Positions 17,295 to 26,058 of a stretch of DNA of 64,000 nucleotides are shown piece after piece; the stretch's first letter is position 1, and every line of letters begins with the position of its first letter. The notes beneath the pieces are model-generated. The model saw nothing but the letters and a program-made list of their open reading frames with translations. It searched no databases and had not been told where the DNA came from. This DNA is from Maricaulis sp017643475 (GTDB lineage Bacteria > Pseudomonadota > Alphaproteobacteria > Caulobacterales > Maricaulaceae). The stretch spans positions 992,001 through 1,056,000 of the forward strand of contig NZ_CP138920.1 in NCBI RefSeq assembly GCF_047123815.1. Direction: 5' to 3'. The position numbers were made by a program, and so were the translations under genes.

Positions 17295-17833
17295 TGATGC
17301 GGATTGCTGCTGAAGAAGCTTACGGCGAACAGAGCCTGGTCGAGTATCTGCTCGCAGACCCGTCTTTCTACGCCTCCCTGGCCCTGGTCGTGTTCTTTGG
17401 CCTGCTCATGTACATGGGCGTGTTCAAGACGATCGCCAAGACGCTCGACGAGCGTGCCGAAGGCATCAAGAACGAACTCGAGGACGCCAAGCGCCTGCGC
17501 GAGGAAGCGGCTGAAATGCTCGCCTCCTACCAGCGCAAACAGCGTGAAGCCGAGGCGGAAGCCGAAGCGATCATCGCCCAAGCCAAGTCCGAGGCGAAGA
17601 TGCTGAAGGAAGAGTCCCGCAAGGAACTCACCGAGCGCCTCGAGCGTCGCACAGCCATGGCCGAGCAGCGTATCGCCCAGGCCGAAGCCCAGGCTGCTGC
17701 AGAGGTCAAGGCCGCTGCTGCCGAGCTGGCTGCTGCCGCCGCCGAGGAAATCCTTCAGTCCAAGCTGAAGAAGACGGATCTGAATAAGATTGTCGATGCA
17801 GACATCAAGGCCGTTGCGGACCGCCTGAACTAA
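17294..17833 (+). CDS. atpF: F0F1 ATP synthase subunit b
   Basis: About 179 residues: one membrane helix near the N-terminus (FYASLALVVFFGLLMYMGVF) and a long charged coiled coil (RLREEAAEMLASYQRKQRE) that forms the second stalk helix. The start overlaps the b' stop in TGATG, which suggests translational coupling. ATG 17297 is an alternative start. It is the last gene of the F0 operon; the F1 genes are elsewhere, as in related bacteria. Confidence 0.93.
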   Translation: MMRIAAEEAYGEQSLVEYLLADPSFYASLALVVFFGLLMYMGVFKTIAKTLDERAEGIKNELEDAKRLREEAAEMLASYQRKQREAEAEAEAIIAQAKSEAKMLKEESRKELTERLERRTAMAEQRIAQAEAQAAAEVKAAAAELAAAAAEEILQSKLKKTDLNKIVDADIKAVADRLN

Positions 17834-17858
17834 GGCTCGCAGCACTGTCGGAACGAAC

Positions 17859-17890
17859 AAGGCCCGGAGCATCTCCGGGCCTTTTCTTTT
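17859..17890 (+). terminator. Rho-independent terminator of the F0 operon
   Basis: A perfect 11-base stem (AAGGCCCGGAG with CTCCGGGCCTT) and a CAT loop are followed by TTCTTTT. It lies 26 bases after the atpF stop. Confidence 0.92.
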
Positions 17891-17918
17891 GCCTGGTCAA
17901 AACGGGGGCAGCGCCTTG

Positions 17919-19007
17919 TCAGCCACACCCGAGCTCGATCTCGAAGAGCCGGTGCGCAAATTCGAACATCTGTCCCTGACTGGTGTCGACATTGGTCGTC
18001 ATGGCGGCACCAATCCTGCGGGCAGGCAGGTAGGCAGAGATCATGTTCGACGCGCCATTGGACCCTGCCTGCGTTGAAACAGCGAACTGTTCGCCACAGA
18101 GCTCCCACGTAGAGAAGCGTCCACCATAGGCATATCGGCTGTCAGGCACCTGGACCGAACGAAACTCGCCCAGGCTGTCCGGGTTCAGCACATCGCCATC
18201 ATCAAGCGCGCGCTCCAGCCGCTGCAGGTCCCGGGCCGTCGTATAGCTGCCCTTGAACCATTGCGGGGTCCAGTAATCGCCCTGCCCGTTGGCATCCGCC
18301 GGATCAAACCCGATGGCGACATCGAGAACATGCGGCTCCGTGCTGCCCAGATCATGGATATATCCGCCACTCTGGCTCATGCCTGCCCGGGTGAAGACAA
18401 AATCCTGCCGTGCATCGGCATAGCTCATGCCCGAGGCCTGCTCGACAATATGCTGAACGAGCAACCAGTTGACGAGAACATAGTCGAACACCTCGCCCGG
18501 AACCTGGTTGAGATCGCCACTGGCGAATTCGGTCACGGCCTGTGTGCTGCTCATGGCATCGACACGTTCGGCCTCGCCGGACGCGATCCTTCTGAAGGCA
18601 TTGACCATGTCGTTGGGCAAGCCGGACCGGTTTGTGAGCAGGTCACGCAGGGTGACCGCACTGCCCGTATCGGCCCGGTAGTCAGGCAGGTAGTCCGAAA
18701 TCGGGGCATCGAGATCCAGCACGCCCTGTTCCACGAGTGCAAAGACGGTGATGGCCGCGAAGTATTTTTCCACCGACCCCGTCTGGAAACGGGTGTCTAT
18801 GGTCAGGGGCCGGTCCGTTTCAGGGTCAGCCGTCCCGTGCACATAACGAACATCCTGATCACCGTCGAACAGGATCACACCGTTGAACGCGCGCGACTGC
18901 GCCCAGTTTTCAATCTCGGCCTGCAATCCGGCGGCCTGGTCCTCTGCCTGGACAGAACCGAAAACCAGAGCCGCAATACCGGCCAGCAGGGCTTGTCTTA
19001 CTAACAT
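17919..19007 (-). CDS. Secreted serine hydrolase, class C beta-lactamase fold
   Basis: A 362-residue exported protein (signal peptide ending near VQA). It has the catalytic SxxK motif SVEK at 78-81 in RFQTGSVEKYF, and LRDLLTNRSGLP typical of the beta-lactamase / penicillin-binding protein family. The second motif, normally YxN, reads YVL in VFDYVLVNWLLV, so a catalytic Asn is missing or shifted. A C-terminal GSNGASNM could stand in for the third motif. It is probably an esterase or peptidase rather than a resistance enzyme. The substrate is unknown. Confidence 0.82.
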   Translation of the reverse strand: MLVRQALLAGIAALVFGSVQAEDQAAGLQAEIENWAQSRAFNGVILFDGDQDVRYVHGTADPETDRPLTIDTRFQTGSVEKYFAAITVFALVEQGVLDLDAPISDYLPDYRADTGSAVTLRDLLTNRSGLPNDMVNAFRRIASGEAERVDAMSSTQAVTEFASGDLNQVPGEVFDYVLVNWLLVQHIVEQASGMSYADARQDFVFTRAGMSQSGGYIHDLGSTEPHVLDVAIGFDPADANGQGDYWTPQWFKGSYTTARDLQRLERALDDGDVLNPDSLGEFRSVQVPDSRYAYGGRFSTWELCGEQFAVSTQAGSNGASNMISAYLPARRIGAAMTTNVDTSQGQMFEFAHRLFEIELGCG

Positions 19008-19141
19008 TCACTTCTCTCGATCTTGCTCATCAACGCCGATTTGCGTTGGCATGGCTGCAAGCTAACGCGGACACAGGAGAGCCGTCCCGACCACTAGATG
19101 ACCGGACGATACCGTTTGTCGATTTTGCAGAAATGAGACGA

Positions 19142-19459
19142 CTATTCCGCCGGGTCGGCAGCCTTGTCCTTCTCACCGAATGCCCATTTCACGCGCTTCC
19201 AAAGCCAGGGGAAACGCTTGAGCATCTGGGTGATCCAGCCATGCAGCGTCTTGGACGCTGCCGCCACAAGAACCAGACCAAGGAAACCGATCATTGCGCC
19301 GATCGGGAGAATGGGGGTCAGCAGGCCCACCGGTACAGCGATGGCCATAAGGGCTAGCCCCAGTGCCACAGCAACAGCACGGATCACCAGCACCACGACG
19401 GCGCCGAAGGCATTTGAGCGTGCCCATCCGTTCAGTTGCTCGTTCATGGCTGTGACCAT
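19142..19459 (-). CDS. Small inner-membrane protein
   Basis: About 105 residues with two adjacent hydrophobic segments (AFGAVVVLVIRAVAVALGLALMAIAV and LLTPILPIGAMIGFLGLVLVAA) and a basic, tryptophan-rich tail (FPWLWKRVKWAF). The layout loosely recalls the DUF454 and PGPGW small-membrane families, but I cannot assign it. I chose ATG 19459 with GGAG immediately upstream; ATG 19447 and longer upstream starts are possible. Confidence 0.6.
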   Translation of the reverse strand: MVTAMNEQLNGWARSNAFGAVVVLVIRAVAVALGLALMAIAVPVGLLTPILPIGAMIGFLGLVLVAAASKTLHGWITQMLKRFPWLWKRVKWAFGEKDKAADPAE

Positions 19460-19716
19460 CTCCAACCCCGTCTGCCGGTGCGCGACTTCTTTGTCCGCGC
19501 GGCCAAACAGGAAACACTTAATTCGTAAACGTGACCCCAATGCGAGACAAAAGCGCCCAAATTCGGGCACGATCTGCGCTTCGTTTCACGCCTGTTGCAT
19601 ATCAGCATCAAATCGACCGGGAATCGTCGAAAGGCTCAGCTAGCAAGACGAATATGGGGGCTGTCAGGCGCCGAGGAAAGTCCCGCGGCCAGTTCTCGCT
19701 GTTCCTGCCTCATAAA

Positions 19717-20637
19717 TTAATCGAGAGCGCTATTTTCGCCTGCAATCGACACCGGTTGCACGCCACATGACCGGCCTGGCGGGGTCGATGGTGTCCAGTG
19801 ACGGGCGAGGAAGGGCCAGACCTCGTCATAAAGACCGTCACGCACAAGGGTCGCGTGATCAGCGCCCTCGATTTCGACAAACTGGCTGGGCTCAGGCGCC
19901 ATCGCAGCGAGGTTCGCTCCGTGGCGGGAAGGAATGAGACGGTCTTCAGAGCCGTGCACGATCAGGACCGGCTCATCGAGCGCCCCGATCCACTGGTCCG
20001 AGCGATAAGTGTTCCGCATGAACATGGAAAACGGGTAGAGCGGGAATTTCTCTCCCGCCAGCTGGCTCATCGACATATAGGGTGCTTCCAGTATCAGGCC
20101 GCCAACCGCATTCGTCGCCGCCAGCCGCACGGCCGGGCCGGAGCCGAGAGAGAAGCCGTGAACAATGATGTCATCGGGATTGATGTCCCGGCGCAGCAGC
20201 CAGGACAGGCCGGCCTGGGCATCGATCTGCAGCCCCTCTTCACTGGGCGCGCCGGTCGATCCGGAATAGCCGCGATAATAGACAGCCAGGAAACCGGCGC
20301 CCTGTTCGTGCAGGCGACGCCAGCGTCCGGACTGGATTTCCGGCCGCCCTGCATTGCCGTCGAAAAACAGGAATGTCGGACAGCCCTGCTCCGCTTCCGC
20401 ATACCAGGCGGTCAGAGCTTCCCCGTCCGCGGTGTTCAGGCGAACTGGATGGATCCAGTCCTGGCTGGGCGCCACACGGTCTGACGACGGGTGATAGAGA
20501 AAGTCCGGCTCGCTGAGCCACAGGAGACCGCCGAGAAGCACATAAATCCCGACAGCAAACAGCACGACATCGCGCAGGCGCGTCGTCCAGCCGGTGCGGC
20601 GGAAACTCAGGCGGGTGGATGTGTTACGGGCAGGCAT
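19717..20637 (-). CDS. Membrane-anchored alpha/beta hydrolase
   Basis: About 306 residues. An N-terminal membrane helix (LFAVGIYVLLGGLLWL) is followed by an alpha/beta hydrolase domain of the BEM46/ABHD type. The nucleophile Ser lies in HGFSLGSGPA, the Asp in HGSEDRLIP and the His in EGADHATLV. FLAVYYRGYSGSTGAPSEEG is typical of this branch. The substrate is unknown. The ATG at 20637 is preceded by AGGGGGAGG, so in-frame sequence further upstream is not used. Confidence 0.85.
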   Translation of the reverse strand: MPARNTSTRLSFRRTGWTTRLRDVVLFAVGIYVLLGGLLWLSEPDFLYHPSSDRVAPSQDWIHPVRLNTADGEALTAWYAEAEQGCPTFLFFDGNAGRPEIQSGRWRRLHEQGAGFLAVYYRGYSGSTGAPSEEGLQIDAQAGLSWLLRRDINPDDIIVHGFSLGSGPAVRLAATNAVGGLILEAPYMSMSQLAGEKFPLYPFSMFMRNTYRSDQWIGALDEPVLIVHGSEDRLIPSRHGANLAAMAPEPSQFVEIEGADHATLVRDGLYDEVWPFLARHWTPSTPPGRSCGVQPVSIAGENSALD

Positions 20638-20695
20638 GCCTCCCCCTAACCTCCCTTCTTGGCAGTCTTGCGGCAAGGTCGCGGCCAATAAGAGA

Positions 20696-20724
20696 CGGGG
20701 ATACACCGGCCTGGTGTATCCCCG
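20696..20724 (-). terminator. Strong hairpin after the glycine cleavage operon
   Basis: A perfect 12-base stem (CGGGGATACACC with GGTGTATCCCCG) and a five-base loop lie 35 bases past the gcvPB stop and ahead of the hydrolase start. The tract that follows on the minus strand (TCTCTTATT) is only partly T-rich. It probably ends the gcv transcript. Confidence 0.7.
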
Positions 20725-20758
20725 CAATTTTCACCCGGAAGTGGGGTAAATGCCCGGC

Positions 20759-22333
20759 TTACTCAGCCGCTTCCATTTCATTCGATTCCGACGGATGCCA
20801 GCGCAGGACCGGCTGACGCGCCGCGCGGGTCTCGTCGAGACGCTTGGTCGGTGCGTGGATCGGGGCCGCCTGGAAGCGGTCCGTCTCGCCAGCCTTGGCA
20901 GCAAGGGACAGAGCTTCCAGCACGTTGATGAAACGGTCGAGACCGGACTTCGACTCCGTCTCGGTTGGCTCGATCAGCATGGCACCGTGAACGACCAGCG
21001 GGAAATACATGGTCATCGGGTGATAGCCCTCGTCGATCATCGCCTTGGCAAAGTCGAGCGTGGTGACACCCGTGCCTTCCAGGAAACGGTCATCGAACAG
21101 GGCTTCGTGCATGCACACACCGTCAAAGGCCGGGGTCATGACGTGTTTAAGACGCGCCTGGATGTAGTTGGCGTTGAGGACAGCGTCCTCGGCCACTTGT
21201 TTCAGACCATCCGAACCGTGGCTCATCATATAGGTCAGGGCGCGGGTGAACATGCCCATCTGGCCATGGAAGGCCGCCATGCGACCAAAGGGCTCGCCTG
21301 CGGCATCGGCCTCGTGCTCGACCAGCTCCCAGTCATTGCCGTTCTGGACCACGTAGGGCACCGGCGCGTGCGGCGCGAGCGCCTCGGACAGGACCGTCGG
21401 GCCGGAACCGGGGCCACCACCGCCGTGCGGGGTAGAGAAGGTCTTGTGCAGGTTGATGTGCATGGCGTCGACGCCGAGATCACCCGGACGCACACGACCG
21501 ACGATGGCGTTGAAGTTCGCACCATCACAGTAGAAATAGCCGCCCGCCTCGTGGATCAGGTCAGCGATCTCGCGAATGTCACGCTCGAACAGGCCACACG
21601 TGTTGGGGTTGGTCAGCATGATGCCGGCGACGTCATCGCCCAGCTTGGCCTTGAAGGCCTCCATGTCGACACGGCCGGTTTCGTCAGCCGGGATTTCGTC
21701 ACAGGTGAAACCACACTGGACCGCGGTAGCCGGATTGGTGCCGTGGGCACTTTCCGGAACCAGAACACGGCGACGATGGGTCTGGCCGTCGGCGTCCAGC
21801 TTGGCGCGGATCGCCATCATGCCGCAGAACTCGCCATGAGCACCGGCTTTCGGCGACATCGCCACACCCGGCATGCCGGTAAGCGTCATCAGCCAGTGCG
21901 CCAGCTCACCGATCACCTGGTAAGCGCCCTGTACGGTCGAGGCCGGCTGCATCGGGTGCACATCGGCAAAACCCGGCAGTCGCGCCATTTTCTCGTTGAG
22001 ACGCGGATTGTGTTTCATCGTGCACGAACCGAGCGGGTAGAGACCCAGATCGATCGCGTAATTCTTGCGCGACAGGCGCACATAATGGCGCATGGTCTCC
22101 GGTTCGGACAGGCCCGGCAGGCCCAGCTCGGACTGGCGCGCAAGACCGCCCAGGCGGCTCGGCGTGCCTTTCGGCTCGGGCAGGTCAACACCGGTCTGCA
22201 CGGCAGAGCCGCGCTCATAGATCAGCGGTTCCGCCTGTTCCAGGCCCTTGGAGCCGGAGGTGGTCTCGGCGTATCCGCCGGTTGCGATATTGTCCGCCAT
22301 GCGGGTCGGACGTCCTTGGGTATTCATGGGCAT
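20759..22333 (-). CDS. gcvPB: Glycine dehydrogenase (decarboxylating) subunit 2
   Basis: A 524-residue C-terminal half of the split P protein, which decarboxylates glycine and passes the aminomethyl group to GcvH. The PLP lysine lies in HINLHKTFSTPHGGGGPGS. The start ATG 22333 overlaps the gcvPA stop in TGATG, so the two halves are likely made in equal amounts. ATG 22327 is an alternative start. Last gene of the gcv operon. Confidence 0.97.
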   Translation of the reverse strand: MPMNTQGRPTRMADNIATGGYAETTSGSKGLEQAEPLIYERGSAVQTGVDLPEPKGTPSRLGGLARQSELGLPGLSEPETMRHYVRLSRKNYAIDLGLYPLGSCTMKHNPRLNEKMARLPGFADVHPMQPASTVQGAYQVIGELAHWLMTLTGMPGVAMSPKAGAHGEFCGMMAIRAKLDADGQTHRRRVLVPESAHGTNPATAVQCGFTCDEIPADETGRVDMEAFKAKLGDDVAGIMLTNPNTCGLFERDIREIADLIHEAGGYFYCDGANFNAIVGRVRPGDLGVDAMHINLHKTFSTPHGGGGPGSGPTVLSEALAPHAPVPYVVQNGNDWELVEHEADAAGEPFGRMAAFHGQMGMFTRALTYMMSHGSDGLKQVAEDAVLNANYIQARLKHVMTPAFDGVCMHEALFDDRFLEGTGVTTLDFAKAMIDEGYHPMTMYFPLVVHGAMLIEPTETESKSGLDRFINVLEALSLAAKAGETDRFQAAPIHAPTKRLDETRAARQPVLRWHPSESNEMEAAE

Positions 22334-23676
22334 CAGAGAACACTCCGCAGGGCTTTATCGAAGATGGCGATATCTTCGTCCGTGTTGATCTCGGTCGCGG
22401 CCACGAGGAGCACGTCCTCGAACTGGCCCGGGAAGAGGCGGCTGGCCGGCACGCCGGCGAGCACACCTACCTTGGCCAGCGCGTCGACGACTTCATTGGC
22501 ATTTTTCGGCAGGCGAACCGCGAACTCGTTGAAGAAGGCATCATTGAGCACCTCGACGCCGTCAATGGCGTCGAGCGCATCGGCCAGGCTGCAGGCGGTC
22601 TCGTGATTGATCACGGCCATCTGCTTGAGGCCCTTCTCGCCCAGCAGAGTCATGTGGATGGTGAATGCCAAAGCACACAGACCGGCATTGGTGCAGATGT
22701 TCGAGGTCGCCTTGTCACGGCGGATATGCTGTTCGCGCGTCGACAGCGTCAGCACGAAGCCGCGACGGCCATCGGCATCCACCGTCTCGCCGGCCAGGCG
22801 GCCCGGCATCTGGCGGATGAAACGACGATCATCCTTACAGGCAAACAGGCCCACATAAGGTCCGCCGAAATTGAGACCGACACCGATGGACTGGCCTTCG
22901 CCAACCGCGATATCCGCGCCCATGGCACCCGGCGCCTCGATGAGGCCGAGGGACACGACTTCGGTGAAGGCGGCAATCACCAGCGCGCCCTTGGCGTGGG
23001 CGGCCTCGGAGATGGCCCGCAGATCATGCAGCTGGCCGAACACATCCGGCGTCTGCACGACAACACAGGCGGTCTCGTCGTCGATGGCGTTGATCAGCGT
23101 TTCCAGACCACCCAGGCGCGGCTCGGTGACCTCGATCTCGACATCGGAATATTTCGCCAGCGTCTTGGAGGCCTCGACATAGTGCGGATGCACATTGCCC
23201 GCCATGACCGCCTTCATGCGGCGCGTGACGCGTGCCGCCATCATGACCGCCTCGGCACAGGCCGTGGAGCCGTCATACATGGAGGCATTGGCCACATCCA
23301 TGCCGGTCAGCTGGGCGACCTGGGTCTGGAATTCAAACAGGGTCTGCAGCGTGCCCTGCGAGATTTCCGGCTGGTACGGCGTATAGGCCGTCAGGAATTC
23401 CGAACGCTGGATCAGGTGATCCACGGTGGACGGGATGTGGTGCTTGTAAGCGCCCGCCCCCACAAAGAATGGCACCGAAGACGCCGAGACATTTTTCGAC
23501 GACATCGCCGACATGGCCCGCTCGACCTGGAGCTCGCCCTGTTTCTTCGGCAGATCGATCAACCCGTCCAGCCGGCCCACCTCGGGCACGTCGACGAACA
23601 GATCATCAATGGAAGCCACGCCGATCGCATCGAGCATGTCCTTCCGGTCAGTATCTGTGTGAGGGAGATAACGCAT
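22333..23676 (-). CDS. gcvPA: Glycine dehydrogenase (decarboxylating) subunit 1
   Basis: A 447-residue N-terminal half of the split P protein. It has FVGAGAYKHHIPSTVDHL, TAYTPYQPEISQGTLQ and MYDGSTACAEA, all conserved in the subunit-1 family. It pairs with GcvPB to form the P enzyme. It lies ten bases after gcvH in the gcvT-H-PA-PB operon. Confidence 0.97.
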   Translation of the reverse strand: MRYLPHTDTDRKDMLDAIGVASIDDLFVDVPEVGRLDGLIDLPKKQGELQVERAMSAMSSKNVSASSVPFFVGAGAYKHHIPSTVDHLIQRSEFLTAYTPYQPEISQGTLQTLFEFQTQVAQLTGMDVANASMYDGSTACAEAVMMAARVTRRMKAVMAGNVHPHYVEASKTLAKYSDVEIEVTEPRLGGLETLINAIDDETACVVVQTPDVFGQLHDLRAISEAAHAKGALVIAAFTEVVSLGLIEAPGAMGADIAVGEGQSIGVGLNFGGPYVGLFACKDDRRFIRQMPGRLAGETVDADGRRGFVLTLSTREQHIRRDKATSNICTNAGLCALAFTIHMTLLGEKGLKQMAVINHETACSLADALDAIDGVEVLNDAFFNEFAVRLPKNANEVVDALAKVGVLAGVPASRLFPGQFEDVLLVAATEINTDEDIAIFDKALRSVL

Positions 23677-23686
23677 GTGAACGTCC

Positions 23687-24052
23687 TTAAGCGATGTGCT
23701 CGTTGTAAGCGGCTTCGTCCATCAGGCCTTCCAGCTGGGAAGCGTCGGACAGTTTGAACTTCACGAACCAGCCGCCTGCGGTCGGCTCTTCATTGACCTT
23801 GGCCGGCTCACCTTCCAGCTCGCCATTGACCTCAACGATCTCGCCATCGACCGGTGCGTAGACTTCGGAGGCCGCCTTGACGGATTCGACAACCGCGAAC
23901 TCATCGCCCTTGGACACGGTCTTGCCGACATCCGGCAGCTCGACAAAGACCACATCGCCCAGCTGCTCAGCGGCATAGGCCGTAATGCCAACCGTGGCGA
24001 CATCGCCGTCTATGGTGATCCACTCATGGTCTTCAGTAAATTTCGTGCTCAT
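23687..24052 (-). CDS. gcvH: Glycine cleavage system H protein
   Basis: A 121-residue lipoyl carrier that shuttles the aminomethyl group between the P, T and L proteins. The lipoylated Lys lies in VVESVKAASEVYAPVDGE. The N-terminus (FTEDHEWI) and length are standard. Second gene in the operon. Confidence 0.97.
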   Translation of the reverse strand: MSTKFTEDHEWITIDGDVATVGITAYAAEQLGDVVFVELPDVGKTVSKGDEFAVVESVKAASEVYAPVDGEIVEVNGELEGEPAKVNEEPTAGGWFVKFKLSDASQLEGLMDEAAYNEHIA

Positions 24053-24076
24053 GATTTTCCCTTCCCCTGTAAAGAG

Positions 24077-25174
24077 TTATCCGCGATAGAAATTGTTCGG
24101 AACGAACGGCATCTTGGTCACCGTCGCTGCGCGCGCCCGACCGCGCACAATCAGATCGACCTCGGTGCCCTCAGCCATGAAGGCGCGGTCGATATAGCCC
24201 ATGGCAACCGGACCCTCGATGGTCGGGCCGAAGCCGCCAGAGGTCACGATACCGATGATGTTTCCGTCCTTGTCTGCGATTTCCGCACCCTCGCGCGCCG
24301 GCGCGCCCTCGAGGCGCAGGCCGATGCGTTTCTGACAGGTCTTGTCCTGGATCTGCTGGGCGATGATGGCCGCGCCCGGGAAATCACCGCGCTCGCGACG
24401 AGTCTTGGCCATGGCCCAGATCAGCGAGGCTTCAACCGGCGTGCGGTTCTCGTCCATGTCATGGCCGTAAAGGCAAAGACCGGCTTCCAGGCGCAGGCTG
24501 TCACGCGCGCCGAGACCAATCGCCTCGACCTCATCCTGGGCCAGCAGCAGTTTTGCGATCCGAGCGCCATCCGCCTCCGGGATGGAAATCTCGAAACCGT
24601 CCTCGCCCGTATAGCCGGAGCGCGAGATCAGCACCTCGACACCGTCCAGCTCAAACGCGCCGCACTGCATGAAGACCATTTCGCAGGCTGCCGGGCAAAG
24701 ACGTGCCATGACATCTTTGGCTTCCGGTCCTTGCAGGGCCAGAAGGGCGCGGTCGTTGATACGGGTCAGCGTGCCGTTGCCCGCCGTCGCCGCCTCGATC
24801 AGCGCGAAATCCTCATTCTTGGTGGCTGCATTGACGACCAGGAACAGGCCGTCACCGGCCGGACGCGAGACCATGAGATCGTCGCGGATACCGCCCTTGT
24901 CGTTCAGCAGCAGGGTATATTTCTGTTCGCCGGCACCCAGGGCCGAAAGGTCCGCCGTGATCAGCGCTTCCAGCGCGGCCTCGTCACCGACATACCGCGC
25001 CTGGCCCATGTGGGAGACGTCAAACAGGCCCGCCTTGGCGCGGCAATGATTGTGCTCGCCCATGATGCCGAGCGGGTACTGGACCGGCATGTCGTAGCCG
25101 GCGAACGGCACCATCTTGCCGCCCAGCTCGACGTGGAGGGCGTGAAGCGGTGTCTTGAGAAGGGTGTCGGTCAT
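24077..25174 (-). CDS. gcvT: Aminomethyltransferase (glycine cleavage T protein)
   Basis: About 365 residues. It transfers the methylene group from GcvH to tetrahydrofolate and releases ammonia. The family motifs MVPFAGYDMPVQYP, AGLFDVSHMGQ and SRSGYTGEDGFEI are clear. I start at ATG 25174 (MTDTLLKTPLH); the in-frame upstream sequence lies inside the riboswitch and is not coding. First gene of the operon under glycine riboswitch control. Confidence 0.96.
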   Translation of the reverse strand: MTDTLLKTPLHALHVELGGKMVPFAGYDMPVQYPLGIMGEHNHCRAKAGLFDVSHMGQARYVGDEAALEALITADLSALGAGEQKYTLLLNDKGGIRDDLMVSRPAGDGLFLVVNAATKNEDFALIEAATAGNGTLTRINDRALLALQGPEAKDVMARLCPAACEMVFMQCGAFELDGVEVLISRSGYTGEDGFEISIPEADGARIAKLLLAQDEVEAIGLGARDSLRLEAGLCLYGHDMDENRTPVEASLIWAMAKTRRERGDFPGAAIIAQQIQDKTCQKRIGLRLEGAPAREGAEIADKDGNIIGIVTSGGFGPTIEGPVAMGYIDRAFMAEGTEVDLIVRGRARAATVTKMPFVPNNFYRG

Positions 25175-25225
25175 CAATCGGGTCCTTGCGCAACAGTGAT
25201 CCGCAAGCGTCGCCGCCTGCAGCCG

Positions 25226-25430
25226 TTGCCCCCGCTGTCCCGATAACCTGAGAGATTCCGCGCCAGCCCCGCTTGCCCGGGACGACGCTTGCTCCGTCGG
25301 TGGGATGCTTGCCAAACGCGCGCATCCACTTTCCAGCGTTTTTCTCGTCCGCGGTCCCTTGGCCTGAGCGTTTCCGGGGCGGTTGCGCCTTCGGCGCCGG
25401 CTTATTCGCCGGTCTCTCCCGCGGGGAGAA
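25226..25430 (-). promoter_or_regulatory. Tandem glycine riboswitch upstream of gcvT
   Basis: On the minus strand two copies of the glycine aptamer core are visible. The first, about 25330-25430, has GGGAGAGACC, GCCGAAGGCGCAACCGC and ACGCTCAGGCCAAGGGAC. The second, about 25226-25315, has CCGACGGAGCAAGCG and ATCTCTCAGGTTATCGGGAC. The linker is short, as in other tandem glycine riboswitches. The gcvT start is about 50 bases past the second aptamer, leaving room for an expression platform. In known cases glycine binding turns on the cleavage operon. Confidence 0.93.
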
Positions 25431-25535
25431 GTGGCCTGTAAAACGGACCTCGCGGCCGGTCAAACAGATTTGCAGGACTCTAGGCCGGGATGCCGGTGAG
25501 TCAATGCGATTTGACGGTGGATTTCCGGCTTCGTT

Positions 25536-25904
25536 CTAGCCGCCCAGACACACGCCGAGCGCACTCTGGATATGACCGCCCAGCCCCGCCTGCTCTGCCT
25601 CAGGAAGAGAGGCGAAGACCTGCTGGGATTCCAGGCGCGCCGCTTCCCAGTCCGCGATCTCGCCGCGCCCCTGGATCGCGCCCTGTCCGCCCAGTGCGGC
25701 CGCACGATAGGCCCCAGGGGTCAGGCTCTGGGCCAGCTCACTGTCAAGGCATTGGCAAAAGGCAAAATGATCCGGCTCCGCACCGCCTTGGCGATCCACT
25801 TGCTGGATGCGACAGGATTGCTGCATCAGAACCGACAGGCGCGCCGGATCGGTCGGCAGGTCCGCGGACTGGACGAACAGGCTGGCGATGAGTGAAACGA
25901 TCAT
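25536..25904 (-). CDS. Small exported protein of unknown function
   Basis: About 122 residues with a short hydrophobic N-terminus (MIVSLIASLFVQSADL) that may be a signal peptide. The mature part has four cysteines (QQSC, FCQC, GVCLGG), which could make two disulfides. GAGGAG lies seven bases before the ATG at 25904. I do not recognise the family. It is divergent from the serine hydrolase and lies just upstream of the riboswitch. Confidence 0.6.
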   Translation of the reverse strand: MIVSLIASLFVQSADLPTDPARLSVLMQQSCRIQQVDRQGGAEPDHFAFCQCLDSELAQSLTPGAYRAAALGGQGAIQGRGEIADWEAARLESQQVFASLPEAEQAGLGGHIQSALGVCLGG

Positions 25905-26058
25905 GGCTGGCTCCTCGTTATCTGGCCCAAGCATACACCTGTTTTTGCAAACACCTCTCCCCCAAACGGGGGACCAGGATTGCAGCCTGCTGACACCCGG
26001 TTGCATCCAAATGCCGACCTGGCCGCATCTCACCGGCATACTAGCTCGGGATAACTCC

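Noticed and set aside
20750..22606. 618-codon open frame on the plus strand
   Set aside because: It is antisense to gcvPB, which has clear family motifs. Long antisense frames are expected in GC-rich coding DNA.
23696..25246. 516-codon open frame on the plus strand
   Set aside because: It is antisense to gcvH, gcvT and part of the riboswitch leader, all well supported.
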